The notes below the pieces were generated by a model. It was given only the letters and a program-made list of their open reading frames with translations, was not told the origin of the DNA and did not search any database. 64,000 nucleotides of DNA from Paenibacillus pedocola (GTDB taxonomy: Bacteria; Bacillota; Bacilli; Paenibacillales; Paenibacillaceae): NCBI RefSeq assembly GCF_031599675.1, contig NZ_CP134223.1:2914001-2978000 (forward strand). Reading direction: 5' to 3'. This document shows positions 33,737-42,615 of this stretch, piece after piece (the stretch's first letter is position 1; each line of letters begins with the position of its first letter). The position numbers and the translations under genes were made by a program.

Positions 33737-35578
33737 ATGAGTACAGCGTTATTACAAGAGCTTCATCAGGAAGTCAGAAGACTTTATATTGCCGGCAGCG
33801 ACCTGGCGGCGGATGACTTCCGCCTGAAACGCCTGTTGCCGCAGTTTCAGCAGCTGGGTGAGCGGGCAGCTGTCTTTAAGCGGCTCGGCGAAGGCGTGGC
33901 GGCCCTTCTCAAGCAGGAGAGTGCAGGGGAGGCTGCTCCGGCGGTGAAGCTGCAGGAGCTGACCCTTCTGCTGGAGTCCGTGCTCTATACACAAGGAAGC
34001 ACATCACCAGCCGGTATTCCAGGCGAGCTGCCGCGCAGCAGCTTTACCCTTGAAACCAAAGTATCTTACCGCAAGCTGGCTGCGGTCCGGCAGGCGCTGA
34101 CCACAACAGGCAGCGGCAGATATGAGACGGTAGTAGAGGCGTTCAATGAGGGGATATTTCAAGATTTGCGCCTGCTGCCGCTGGCTATCGGTGCCTTAAG
34201 TGACCCGTATGCCGAGATCGCTGAATTTGCCATGAAGCAGATTCTGCCATCCTATGGCCCGGCAATCGCCGATTATCTTATGCGGGAATTCGATCCTTCC
34301 GGCGGGAAAAGCGATGTACGCAAGCTGCAGGTGATCGGAGAAGCAGGCGGGACGGAGCTGCTTCCTGAGATTTTCAAGGCAGCTGAGAACGGCAGTGATG
34401 ATGTCCGTGTTGCTGCTATCGGGTGTCTGGCCGGACATGAGGCGTATACGCCGTCATTGCTTGAATGGACGAACGATAAGAAGAAGCCGATCCGTGAAGC
34501 TGCATTTACTGCAGTGGCCGCCGGAGGTTCTCAAGCTGGCATGGAACGGCTGTTTGAGGCGTTTGCCGGGAAGAAAGACCGGGCGCTTGCAGCCGAAGCG
34601 ATCGCGAAATGGCCGTCCGCACCGCTTGCAGAACGGCTGTCCGTGCGGTTCATGGAGGAGCTTCAGGAAGCCTTACAGCAGGATAATACCGACAAGAAAA
34701 AGAACGAGAACGTCTGGACCAGCATACAGCCTTATTTAACCGCGCTTGAGGAAGCACAGAATCCGCTGCTCGACCAAGTCTACAGCTTTGTGATACAGAA
34801 TTATGAAAAGTTTATCGCTTTAGGTTGGCTGCCTCTGCTGGATCAGGCAGCTTATTATGAGGAGAGGGCTGCTTCGGAACAGGGCCTGGAACTTCTACGG
34901 GAGCTGGAGCAGCGTAATTCGCGTTATTTGCCTCACTATTTCCGTGCAGCGCAGCAATTGCTGAGTGCAAAGGAACTCTATAAGCAGTTCGGCGGAACAA
35001 TGATGAGCAGGCTGAAATCTAAAGTATCGAAAGAAGCGGCAAAGCGTGACCAACAGCTGCTGGAAACGCTGGGGCGGCAGATTATAAACGCTGAAAGCGT
35101 TGTATATGAGGTCCCCTGGGATTCCTCCAGAGACCGCCAGCAAATCTGGAGGGAAATGCTGTCAGCTGACAAAATTGCTGCAGCCTGGGATCCCCGCTGG
35201 CTCGACTGGTTCATTGACCAGGATGCGCTGGATCTGGTATGTGCCTTTGCCCGGCCGAATTCTCCCGCCGCACTTAATTATCTGCTCGGCAAACTTCAGG
35301 AGCAGAGCGGTAGACGGAGAGGCCACGATTACATGCTCCATATTTTTATGGGACTGGAACGTGCAGGATTGGCAGAACCGGAACGGCAGGAGCTGCTCAT
35401 GTCCATCCTTGAGAAGGATAGACTCTATAATCCGTATATGATTCCTTATTATTTGTTTCATCTGATGCTCCGCTTTCCGGCAAGCTACTTTAGCCGGATT
35501 GAAGCCATTGTACCTAATTACCGTTATGAATCCAAAACACAGCTGGAATATCTGCTGAATCATTTGCAGAGACAGTAA
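33737..35578 (+). CDS. HEAT-like helical repeat protein of the MoxR/VWA cluster
   Basis: This 613-aa, mostly alpha-helical protein has repeats that resemble HEAT units between about residues 140 and 290 (SDPYAEIAEFAMKQILPSYG; NGSDDVRVAAIGCLAGHE; KKPIREAAFTAVAAGG). No signal peptide, membrane helix or catalytic motif was seen. HEAT arrays act as protein-binding scaffolds. It sits between the SWIM and MoxR genes in the five-gene unit, 52 bp after the first, so it is probably a structural or adaptor subunit. No named family recognised beyond the repeats. Confidence 0.8.
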   Translation: MSTALLQELHQEVRRLYIAGSDLAADDFRLKRLLPQFQQLGERAAVFKRLGEGVAALLKQESAGEAAPAVKLQELTLLLESVLYTQGSTSPAGIPGELPRSSFTLETKVSYRKLAAVRQALTTTGSGRYETVVEAFNEGIFQDLRLLPLAIGALSDPYAEIAEFAMKQILPSYGPAIADYLMREFDPSGGKSDVRKLQVIGEAGGTELLPEIFKAAENGSDDVRVAAIGCLAGHEAYTPSLLEWTNDKKKPIREAAFTAVAAGGSQAGMERLFEAFAGKKDRALAAEAIAKWPSAPLAERLSVRFMEELQEALQQDNTDKKKNENVWTSIQPYLTALEEAQNPLLDQVYSFVIQNYEKFIALGWLPLLDQAAYYEERAASEQGLELLRELEQRNSRYLPHYFRAAQQLLSAKELYKQFGGTMMSRLKSKVSKEAAKRDQQLLETLGRQIINAESVVYEVPWDSSRDRQQIWREMLSADKIAAAWDPRWLDWFIDQDALDLVCAFARPNSPAALNYLLGKLQEQSGRRRGHDYMLHIFMGLERAGLAEPERQELLMSILEKDRLYNPYMIPYYLFHLMLRFPASYFSRIEAIVPNYRYESKTQLEYLLNHLQRQ

Positions 35579-35628
35579 TAATGGACTTAGGAAGCTGAAT
35601 TCACGGTTTACACAAAGGAGAGGTGTAC

Positions 35629-36732
35629 ATGTCAACGGGACAAGAGCAGCTTCAGGATTATATGCGGCTGCCTGCTGAGGTTTTGTACCGCGAGGAGCTT
35701 GAAGCACTGCGCAGAGAGGATACGGGCAGAATACCTGCCGGCTGGCAGATGTCACCGCGTGCAGTATTCACATTCATCGCCGGGGGGAAGGCCGGAAGCA
35801 AGGTCATAACCCCAAAATATATCGGCAACACGCGGCTGATCGAAATGGCTGTTGCTACTCTGGTCACAGACCGGGCGCTGCTGCTGATCGGAGAACCGGG
35901 GACGGCTAAATCCTGGCTGTCCGAAAATCTGGCAGCAGCGATATACGGTAATTCCGGACTGGTGGTCCAGGGGACTGCCGGTACAAGTGAAGAGCATGTG
36001 CGCTACTCCTGGAACTATGCCATGCTGCTGGCGAACGGACCGACCCCGGAGGCGCTGGTCAAAAGCCCGATTATGCGGGCGATGGAGGACGGGGGCATCG
36101 CCCGTTTTGAAGAGATTTCCCGCTGTGCCTCCGAAGTGCAGGATGCGCTGATCTCCATTCTCTCGGAGAAGACTATCTCCGTACCGGAGCTCGGCAAGGA
36201 GGCCGGTGCCCGCAAAGGCTTCTCGATCATTGCCACAGCTAACACCAGAGACCGCGGGGTCAATGAAATGTCCGCTGCGCTGAAGCGGAGGTTCAATATC
36301 ATCGTGCTGCCTGCACCTTCAGATATTGAAACAGAGCTGTCCATTGTCAAGAAACGGGTTGCTGAGATAGCTTCCTCATACGAGCTTCAGGCTGCGGTAC
36401 CAGCGGATGATGCGCTGCTCAAGGTCGTGACGATTTTCCGGGAATTGCGCAGCGGGATGACACTCGATAAGAAAGAGAAGGTGAAGACGCCTGCCGGGGT
36501 AATCTCCACCGCGGAGGCGATCTCCCTGTTGACCAACAGCATGGCGCTTGCTGCAAGCTTTGGCAGCGGTAAGCTGACCGACAGTGATCTGGCTGCGGGC
36601 CTCCAGGGGGCTATCGTCAAGGATGATGATAAGGATAAGCTGGTCTGGAAGGAATATCTGGATAATGTCATGAAGAAAAAAGGAACGGAGTGGCGCGGCC
36701 TTTATCAGGCCTGTAAGGAGATGAACGAGTGA
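35629..36732 (+). CDS. MoxR-type AAA+ ATPase of the MoxR/VWA cluster
   Basis: This 367-aa AAA+ ATPase has Walker A GEPGTAKSW (about residues 88-96), Walker B-like GGIARFEEISR, a sensor 1 region IIATANTRDRGVNEMSAALK and the arginine-finger-like LKRRFNI. MoxR proteins form rings that remodel partner proteins or help insert cofactors, usually with a VWA protein. ATG 35629 is preferred because AAGGAG lies 8 bases upstream; the in-frame GTG 35623 is too close to it. Its stop overlaps the GTG of the DUF5682 gene, and the VWA partner follows, a pairing like E. coli yehL with yehM and yehP. Confidence 0.92.
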   Translation: MSTGQEQLQDYMRLPAEVLYREELEALRREDTGRIPAGWQMSPRAVFTFIAGGKAGSKVITPKYIGNTRLIEMAVATLVTDRALLLIGEPGTAKSWLSENLAAAIYGNSGLVVQGTAGTSEEHVRYSWNYAMLLANGPTPEALVKSPIMRAMEDGGIARFEEISRCASEVQDALISILSEKTISVPELGKEAGARKGFSIIATANTRDRGVNEMSAALKRRFNIIVLPAPSDIETELSIVKKRVAEIASSYELQAAVPADDALLKVVTIFRELRSGMTLDKKEKVKTPAGVISTAEAISLLTNSMALAASFGSGKLTDSDLAAGLQGAIVKDDDKDKLVWKEYLDNVMKKKGTEWRGLYQACKEMNE

Positions 36733-39074
36733 TTAAGGCTGCTGAAGCTGGAGTGCATATTTTCGGGGTGCGGCATCTGTCTCCCGGCGGCGCACAGCAT
36801 CTGCTGGAATATCTGGATAAGCTTCAGCCTACGGCGGTGCTGATCGAAGGTCCCAGCGATGCAACGATAGAGATTACGCATCTGACCCAGGGGGCGACCA
36901 AACCGCCGGTAGCGATTCTGGCCTTTACTGATGAACTGCCCGTACGGACGGTGCTCTGGCCGTTTGCCGTCTATTCTCCCGAATATCAGGCAATGAAATG
37001 GGCTAAGACACACGGTGCTGCAGCTGCATTTATTGATCTGCCTTCTTCGGTAACGCTTGGTTTGCAGGATGCCATGAACCGGGGGAGAACCGCTGTACGG
37101 GAATCAGTACCTGCTGCCGATCCATCGGGTGAACCTTCCAGCGCGGAGGTTCAAGACGAAGAATCGCTGTACAGCCGGATCGCCCAGCTTGCCGGTGAAT
37201 ATGATTATGATATGTATTGGGAACGTAACTTTGAGCATAATGCGAGTGCCGGTGCCTATCTGACCTCCATCCTGTCCTTCTCTTCGCAGATGCGTGAGCT
37301 CGGTGAGGAGAAGGAGCTGCGGGAACAGCCGTCGGAATATGCATATAATGCGCTACGCGAAGCATATATGAGCCGGCAGATTCAGGCGACAATTGCAGCC
37401 GGACATGAGCCGGGCAAAATTGTGGTGATCTGCGGTGCTTATCATGCTTCTGCACTTGCCGGTCAGGCGCCCCCTATGAGTGACGAAGAGCTGGCAGCCC
37501 TGCCGTCCCGCAGTACGAAGCTGACACTGATGCCCTATTCGTATTATAAGCTGTCAACAATGTCTGGCTATGGGGCAGGCAACGCCGCCCCTCATTACTT
37601 CGAAATGATGTGGGAGACAATTGAAGCGGGGCGGCCGGAGGAACTGCCGCACCGGTACCTGTCCTCGGTGGCCAGCCATGTGCGCAGCGGCGGCACGTAC
37701 CGTTCTACGGCCGAAGTCATTGAGGCGGTCAGGCTGGCGGAGTCGCTGGCTGCGCTGCACGGCGGCAGCAGGCCAACCCTGCGGGATTTGCGCGATGCCG
37801 CACAGACACTGCTCGGGCATGGCGATCTTGCGGCTATCGCGGAGCCGCTGGCTAGAGTAGATGTCGGTACAGCGATCGGTTCTCTCGCCGAAGGCGTCAG
37901 CCAGACACCGATTCAGGATGACCTGAACCGGCTGCTGAAGACCTATAAGCTGGAGAAATACAAATCCACAGTTGCAAGCGAGCTGCAGCTTGACCTCCGG
38001 GAGAACCGCAGAGTATCAAGCAGTGAAGCCGCTTATCTGGATCTGCACCGCTCGGTCCTGTTCCACCGTCTGAATCTGCTGGGAATAGCCTTTGCCAAGA
38101 ACCGGCCAAGCAGCCAGGACAGTGCCACCTGGGCGGAGCATTGGGTCATCCAGTGGTCGCCGGAGGTGGAAATCCAGGTGGTGGAATCCACACTGCTGGG
38201 CGAGACGGTGGAGGTGGCTGCTGCCTATGTGCTGCGGGAGAAGCTGCAGGAGTGCCGCTCCATAGCGGAAGCTTCGGCGCTGATCCGGATCGCCTGTCAA
38301 TGTGCGATGACATCGCAGATGGAGGAAGGCAGCCGGGTGCTGCAGAATCTGGCAGCTCTCAGCAGGGATGTCGTAGGCATGGCTGCCGCGGCCCGTGAAC
38401 TGTCAACCATCCTTAGCTTCGGTGATATCCGGAAGGTCGATACCGCCCCGCTGATGCCTCTGCTGGAAGAGCTGTTCCGCCGCGGCTGCCTGTTCCTGCT
38501 GGATGCCAGCGGCTGCAATGATGAAGCGGCAGGCGCTATGCTAACAGCAATGAATGAGCTTAACGGGATTTCCCTTGAGCATGGGGATACCCTGGATGAG
38601 AAGCTATGGCTGCAGGAGCTGCTGCTGCTCTCGGAACGCGATGACCGCAATCCGCGGCTCTCCGGTTATGCCTGCGCCATTCTGATGGAGCGGGGTGCGG
38701 TCTCGGCCGGAGAGGTCGCCGCTGAGGTGTCGCGGCGGCTTTCACCGGGCATCCCTGCTGATCTTGGAGCAGGGTGGTTCGAAGGACTGTCGATGCGCGG
38801 CCATTACGGTCTCCTGTCACGCATGAGTCTGTGGGAGCAGCTAAACGACTACATCAATGCGCTCGATGATGATGAATTCAAGCGGGCGCTGGTCTTCCTG
38901 CGCCGTGCATTCAGCACCTTCTCGCCGCGCGAGAAGACAATGATATCCGAGCTGCTGGGCGAGCTGTGGGGTGTGAACACCGAACAGGCTGCAGAGATTC
39001 TCACCGGTGAGCTGAAGGAGGAAGAAGCTAAAATGCTGGAGGAGCTGAATGATTTTGACTTCGGGGACTTTTAG
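36729..39074 (+). CDS. DUF5682-family protein of the MoxR/VWA cluster (YehM-like)
   Basis: This 781-aa protein starts at GTG with a 4-bp overlap. The N-terminus HIFGVRHLSPGGAQHLLEYL, then VLIEGPSDATIEI, and later VVICGAYHASALAG match the pattern of the DUF5682/YehM group. These His and Glu motifs recall the TIKI/TraB/ChaN fold, a putative metal-dependent hydrolase; that link is inference. The C-terminal half is helical and rich in Leu and Glu. It ends with an acidic tail. The VWA gene begins on the base after its stop. Its role in the complex is unknown; it is the best candidate for an enzymatic effector. Confidence 0.85.
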   Translation: MIKAAEAGVHIFGVRHLSPGGAQHLLEYLDKLQPTAVLIEGPSDATIEITHLTQGATKPPVAILAFTDELPVRTVLWPFAVYSPEYQAMKWAKTHGAAAAFIDLPSSVTLGLQDAMNRGRTAVRESVPAADPSGEPSSAEVQDEESLYSRIAQLAGEYDYDMYWERNFEHNASAGAYLTSILSFSSQMRELGEEKELREQPSEYAYNALREAYMSRQIQATIAAGHEPGKIVVICGAYHASALAGQAPPMSDEELAALPSRSTKLTLMPYSYYKLSTMSGYGAGNAAPHYFEMMWETIEAGRPEELPHRYLSSVASHVRSGGTYRSTAEVIEAVRLAESLAALHGGSRPTLRDLRDAAQTLLGHGDLAAIAEPLARVDVGTAIGSLAEGVSQTPIQDDLNRLLKTYKLEKYKSTVASELQLDLRENRRVSSSEAAYLDLHRSVLFHRLNLLGIAFAKNRPSSQDSATWAEHWVIQWSPEVEIQVVESTLLGETVEVAAAYVLREKLQECRSIAEASALIRIACQCAMTSQMEEGSRVLQNLAALSRDVVGMAAAARELSTILSFGDIRKVDTAPLMPLLEELFRRGCLFLLDASGCNDEAAGAMLTAMNELNGISLEHGDTLDEKLWLQELLLLSERDDRNPRLSGYACAILMERGAVSAGEVAAEVSRRLSPGIPADLGAGWFEGLSMRGHYGLLSRMSLWEQLNDYINALDDDEFKRALVFLRRAFSTFSPREKTMISELLGELWGVNTEQAAEILTGELKEEEAKMLEELNDFDFGDF

Positions 39075-40289
39075 ATGACGAATGAACATAAGCAGGAGAA
39101 TACCCTATCCCGCTGGCGGCTGATTCTCGGCCAGGAAGCGGATGCTGCACTGTCCGGCTACGGTGAAAGCGGACAGCTGATGCTGACGGAAGAAGAGAAG
39201 GTAATGGATGCGGCGCTTGCCGCTATTTATGACGAGACAGGAACGGGCGGTACCTCGGGAACGGCTGCCGGCAGTGCAAAGGGCAAGGGCTCAAACACCG
39301 GGCACGGTGCCCTGCATCTGTCCAAATGGCTGGGGGATGTGCGCAGCTTCTTCCCGGAGGATGTGGTGTCGATCATCCAGAGCGATGCCATGGAGCGCCG
39401 GGGCTGGAAGCAGCTGCTGTTCGAGCCGGAGCTGCTGGCTGCAGTCAAGCCGGATATTCAGCTTGTAGGGACTCTGCTCTCGCTGAAGGGCAAGATCCCG
39501 GAGAAGACTAAGGATACCGCGAGAATGCTAGTTCAGGCGCTGGTAGACGATCTGGTCAAGCTGCTGGAGACGGACATCCGGCGCGCAGTCACCGGAGCGC
39601 TGAACAAGCGGCAGCACTCACCGCTGCCATCGCTCAGCGGGCTGGACTGGAAGCTGACGATTCAGCGGAATCTGAAGCATTATGACCAGGAGCGTAGAAT
39701 CATCATTCCCGAGCGTTTTTATTATTTTGACCGCGCCCGCCGCAGCAAGGAGTGGACGGTTATTGTAGATATCGACCAAAGCGGATCTATGGCCGATTCG
39801 GTCATATGGGCATCGGTTATCGGGTCGATCTTCGCCAGCATCCCTGCCCTGAATACACGTGTGGTAGTGTTCGATACTGAGGTTGTGGATCTGACTGAGC
39901 AATGCGCCAATGATCCGGTCGATATGCTGTTCGGCATTCAGCTGGGCGGCGGAACAGACATCCATAAATCAGTGAAATACTGTGAGCAGTTTATTGAAGA
40001 GCCGAAGAAGACGCTGTTCATTATCGTTTCAGACCTGTATGAGAACGGGAACCAGGCCGGACTGGTGCGGCGGATGCGTGAGCTCCGGGAGTCCGGTGTA
40101 CGCACAATGACGCTGCTGGCATTGTCGGATTCAGGTAAACCTTCTTATGATGAACATCTCGCAAGGCAGCTGTCGCGGGATGGAACGCCTTGTTTTGCCT
40201 GTACTCCGGCTTTGCTTCCGGCGCTTGTTGAAGGTGCGCTGAAAGGGCAGGATTTGGAAGAACTGGCGAAACGCCTTGGAACAGCATAG
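39075..40289 (+). CDS. VWA-domain protein of the MoxR/VWA cluster (YehP-like)
   Basis: This 404-aa protein has a helical N-terminal part (residues 1-215) and a C-terminal von Willebrand factor A domain. The metal-ion-dependent adhesion site is complete: DQSGS (D234, S236, S238), the Thr in QLGGGTD (about 292), and the Asp in IIVSDLYENG (about 318). VWA proteins with MoxR partners bind targets through this metal site while the ATPase remodels them. No signal peptide, so it acts in the cytoplasm. It is the last gene of the five-gene unit. Confidence 0.92.
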   Translation: MTNEHKQENTLSRWRLILGQEADAALSGYGESGQLMLTEEEKVMDAALAAIYDETGTGGTSGTAAGSAKGKGSNTGHGALHLSKWLGDVRSFFPEDVVSIIQSDAMERRGWKQLLFEPELLAAVKPDIQLVGTLLSLKGKIPEKTKDTARMLVQALVDDLVKLLETDIRRAVTGALNKRQHSPLPSLSGLDWKLTIQRNLKHYDQERRIIIPERFYYFDRARRSKEWTVIVDIDQSGSMADSVIWASVIGSIFASIPALNTRVVVFDTEVVDLTEQCANDPVDMLFGIQLGGGTDIHKSVKYCEQFIEEPKKTLFIIVSDLYENGNQAGLVRRMRELRESGVRTMTLLALSDSGKPSYDEHLARQLSRDGTPCFACTPALLPALVEGALKGQDLEELAKRLGTA

Positions 40290-40351
40290 GTTTTAAGATT
40301 GCGGAAATCTGGGGATTTCACAAAAGGAAAGACTTACTTTTCATTCACATA

Positions 40352-40380
40352 TTGTGTAAGCTGCGTATATCATTTATAAT
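40352..40380 (+). promoter_or_regulatory. Candidate promoter of asd
   Basis: TTGTGT (40352-40357) and TATAAT (40375-40380) are 17 bases apart, 56 bases before the asd start. The -10 is perfect, the -35 weak. Confidence 0.5.
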
Positions 40381-40435
40381 CGGTTATTAAAAAGCACCTA
40401 TCTATAGGAGCGGCTTGAAAGGAAATGAATTTCTT

Positions 40436-41521
40436 ATGTCAAGTAAGTTGAGAGCGGGTATTGTTGGCGGTACCGGTATGGTGGGCCAACGTTTTATTGC
40501 ACTCCTTGAGAATCATCCATGGTTTCAAGTGACAGCAATTGCTGCAAGCCGGAATTCGGCAGGCAAAACGTATGAAGAATCGGTCAAGGGCAGATGGAAG
40601 CTGTCCACTCCTATGCCTGAGGCGGTTAAGGGTATTATGGTCCAGGATGCCTCCAATGTGGAAGAAGTGGCTGCAGATGTGGATCTTATCTTCTGCGCTG
40701 TTGATATGAAGAAAGAAGAGATCAAGGCACTGGAAGAAGCTTACGCGAAGACCGGAACACCGGTTATTTCCAACAACTCGGCACACCGCTGGACTCCAGA
40801 TGTTCCAATGGTCATTCCTGAGATCAATCCGGAGCATCTAGAAGTGATTGCCCAGCAGCGCAAACGTCTGGGTACAGATACCGGATTCATCGCCGTGAAG
40901 CCGAACTGCTCGATTCAGAGCTACATGCCTGCACTAAATGCATTGAATGAATTCAAGCCTTCCAAGGTCGTAGTAACAACTTATCAGGCGATTTCCGGAG
41001 CCGGTAAAACCTTTGGCGATTGGCCGGAGATGCTTGATAACGTCATTCCGTACATTGGCGGCGAAGAAGAGAAGAGTGAGCAGGAGCCGCTGCGGATCTG
41101 GGGCGAAGTGACGGATGCAGGTATCGTTAAAAGCGAGCAGCCGGTGATCACCAGCCAATGTATCCGTGTTCCGGTCGCTGACGGCCATTTGGCTGCGGTA
41201 TTTGCTTCCTTTGAACAAAAACCGTCCAAGGAAGAAATTCTGGAACGCTGGAACAGCTTTAAGGGACGTCCGCAGGAGCTGGGGCTTCCAAGCGCACCGA
41301 AACAATTCATCACCTATTTTGAGGAAGAAAACCGCCCGCAGACCAAGCTTGACCGCGACATCGAGAACGGAATGGGGGTTTCCGCAGGCAGATTGCGTGA
41401 AGATTCGCTGTATGATTACAAATTCGTCAGCCTGTCCCATAATACGGTACGCGGCGCAGCCGGCGGAGCCGTGCTGATCGCTGAACTGCTGAAGGCGGAA
41501 GGTTATATCCAGCCGAAATAA
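40436..41521 (+). CDS. asd: Aspartate-semialdehyde dehydrogenase
   Basis: This 361-aa NADP-dependent enzyme makes aspartate semialdehyde from aspartyl phosphate, the branch point to lysine, diaminopimelate, threonine and methionine. The N-terminus KLRAGIVGGTGMVGQRFI is the nucleotide-binding turn. The catalytic Cys lies in VKPNCSIQSYMPAL (about residue 160), and the His of CIRVPVADGHLA belongs to the active site. Length and the KPNCS context match the archaeal/fungal-type branch. ATG 40436 fits that N-terminus; upstream TTG 40415 is the alternative, and the AAAGGA site lies 12 bases from the ATG, a little long. Confidence 0.93.
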   Translation: MSSKLRAGIVGGTGMVGQRFIALLENHPWFQVTAIAASRNSAGKTYEESVKGRWKLSTPMPEAVKGIMVQDASNVEEVAADVDLIFCAVDMKKEEIKALEEAYAKTGTPVISNNSAHRWTPDVPMVIPEINPEHLEVIAQQRKRLGTDTGFIAVKPNCSIQSYMPALNALNEFKPSKVVVTTYQAISGAGKTFGDWPEMLDNVIPYIGGEEEKSEQEPLRIWGEVTDAGIVKSEQPVITSQCIRVPVADGHLAAVFASFEQKPSKEEILERWNSFKGRPQELGLPSAPKQFITYFEEENRPQTKLDRDIENGMGVSAGRLREDSLYDYKFVSLSHNTVRGAAGGAVLIAELLKAEGYIQPK

Positions 41522-41535
41522 TAGAGCCTACAATG

Positions 41536-41567
41536 CAGCCTTCCGGATCTGTTCCGGGGGGCTGTTT
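41536..41567 (+). terminator. Terminator after asd
   Basis: CAGCCTTCCGG pairs with CCGGGGGGCTG (11 bp including two G-T pairs) around a 7-base loop, 14 bases after the stop; TTTGTG follows. Confidence 0.65.
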
Positions 41568-41649
41568 GTGTATTTACCTGACATTCTGCCCATAGTAATG
41601 GTAAGATAGATGAAGTCTAACGAAAACTGAATACTGACGGAGTGATATT

Positions 41650-41820
41650 GTGGCAAAAAGTAAAGGCGGCGGCACAGGCAGAGGGACAGGCAGCAAGGGC
41701 TGGACCCGCTGGAATAAAACAGCGAAGCCGGTGAAGCCAAAAGGCGGACCCGCCGGCAGCCAAGGGGCAAAGGGTGCTGCCAAAAGCAGCAGCGGAGCAA
41801 AAACAGGCGGCAGTAAATAA
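41650..41820 (+). CDS. Small basic Gly/Lys/Ser-rich protein, 56 aa
   Basis: A short frame starting at GTG encodes MAKSKGGGTGRGTGSKGWTR and then alternating Gly, Lys, Ala and Ser with one aromatic patch, GWTRWNK. It has no hydrophobic segment and is highly basic, so it may bind nucleic acid or be disordered. A GGAG lies 8 bases before the start and a good terminator follows 32 bases after the stop, which supports a real gene. Family not recognised. Confidence 0.55.
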   Translation: MAKSKGGGTGRGTGSKGWTRWNKTAKPVKPKGGPAGSQGAKGAAKSSSGAKTGGSK

Positions 41821-41852
41821 TCTGGCCTTGTGCCTATAGATGGGGTACATGC

Positions 41853-41890
41853 AGCATCTGATTTGTACGTTGAAATCAGGTGCTTTTGTA
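41853..41890 (+). terminator. Terminator after the 56-aa gene
   Basis: AGCATCTGATTT pairs with AAATCAGGTGCT (11 of 12, plus one G-T) around an 8-base loop, followed by TTTGTATTTT. The rluF start is 26 bases downstream, so rluF may depend on read-through. Confidence 0.75.
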
Positions 41891-41915
41891 TTTTCCAGCC
41901 GGAAGGAAAGAAACG

Positions 41916-42614
41916 ATGAAGATTGATAAATACATGAGCAGGACAGGAATCTACCCGCGCAGAGAGACCGCCAGGCTGATCCAAGCCGGCCGGATTACAA
42001 TAAATGGTATAGTATGCGAAAAGGGTGCCGAGGTAGAGGCGGGTGATCTTGTGGCTGTTGACGGCCAGCCCGTCAGTTTAAGCCAGGAAGAATTGGTCTA
42101 CCTGGCACTGAACAAGCCCGTTGGAATTACTTGTACAGCAGCACGCGAAGTGGAAGGCAACATCATTGATTATGTGAATTATCCTTCACGGATCTTTGCT
42201 GTGGGCCGGCTGGACAAACATTCGGAAGGGCTGATCCTAATGACGAATGATGGGGATATCGTTAACAAAATCATGCGTTCCGAGAACCATCATGAGAAGG
42301 AATACCGCGTATCTGTCGACAAGCCGGTAACTTCCGAATTCCTGCAGGCGATGTCCGCCGGCGTACCCATTCTCGGAACCGTTACGAAACCCTGTGTTAC
42401 TTACCCGGTTGACGATCAGGAATTCGGGATCGTTCTGACCCAGGGACTTAACCTGCAAATCCGCAGGATGTGCAAAGAGCTGGGCCAAAGAGTCCTGCGC
42501 CTGGAACGGACCCGGATCATGAATATCACGCTGGATGGATTGGCACGCGGGAAGTGGCGGCATCTGACCCGGGATGAGCTGGATGAGCTTCTGGCTACAC
42601 TGAACCGACAATAG
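41916..42614 (+). CDS. rluF: 23S rRNA pseudouridine synthase RluF-like
   Basis: This 232-aa RsuA/RluF-family enzyme converts uridine to pseudouridine in rRNA. An N-terminal S4 RNA-binding domain (MKIDKYMSRTGIYPRRETAR, residues 1-60) precedes a catalytic domain whose motif GRLDKHSEGLILMTNDG contains the nucleophilic Asp. The C-terminal QGLNLQIRRMCKELGQRVLR is typical. ATG 41916 follows GGAAGGAAAG; a GTG at 41880 would lie inside the upstream terminator. RluF of E. coli modifies U2604 of 23S rRNA; RluB/RsuA activity cannot be excluded. Confidence 0.9.
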   Translation: MKIDKYMSRTGIYPRRETARLIQAGRITINGIVCEKGAEVEAGDLVAVDGQPVSLSQEELVYLALNKPVGITCTAAREVEGNIIDYVNYPSRIFAVGRLDKHSEGLILMTNDGDIVNKIMRSENHHEKEYRVSVDKPVTSEFLQAMSAGVPILGTVTKPCVTYPVDDQEFGIVLTQGLNLQIRRMCKELGQRVLRLERTRIMNITLDGLARGKWRHLTRDELDELLATLNRQ

Positions 42615-42615
42615 C

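Noticed and set aside
32245..40289. Known named phage-defence system
   Set aside because: The domain set does not match a defence system I can name with confidence, and no nuclease, toxin or mobile-element gene flanks it.
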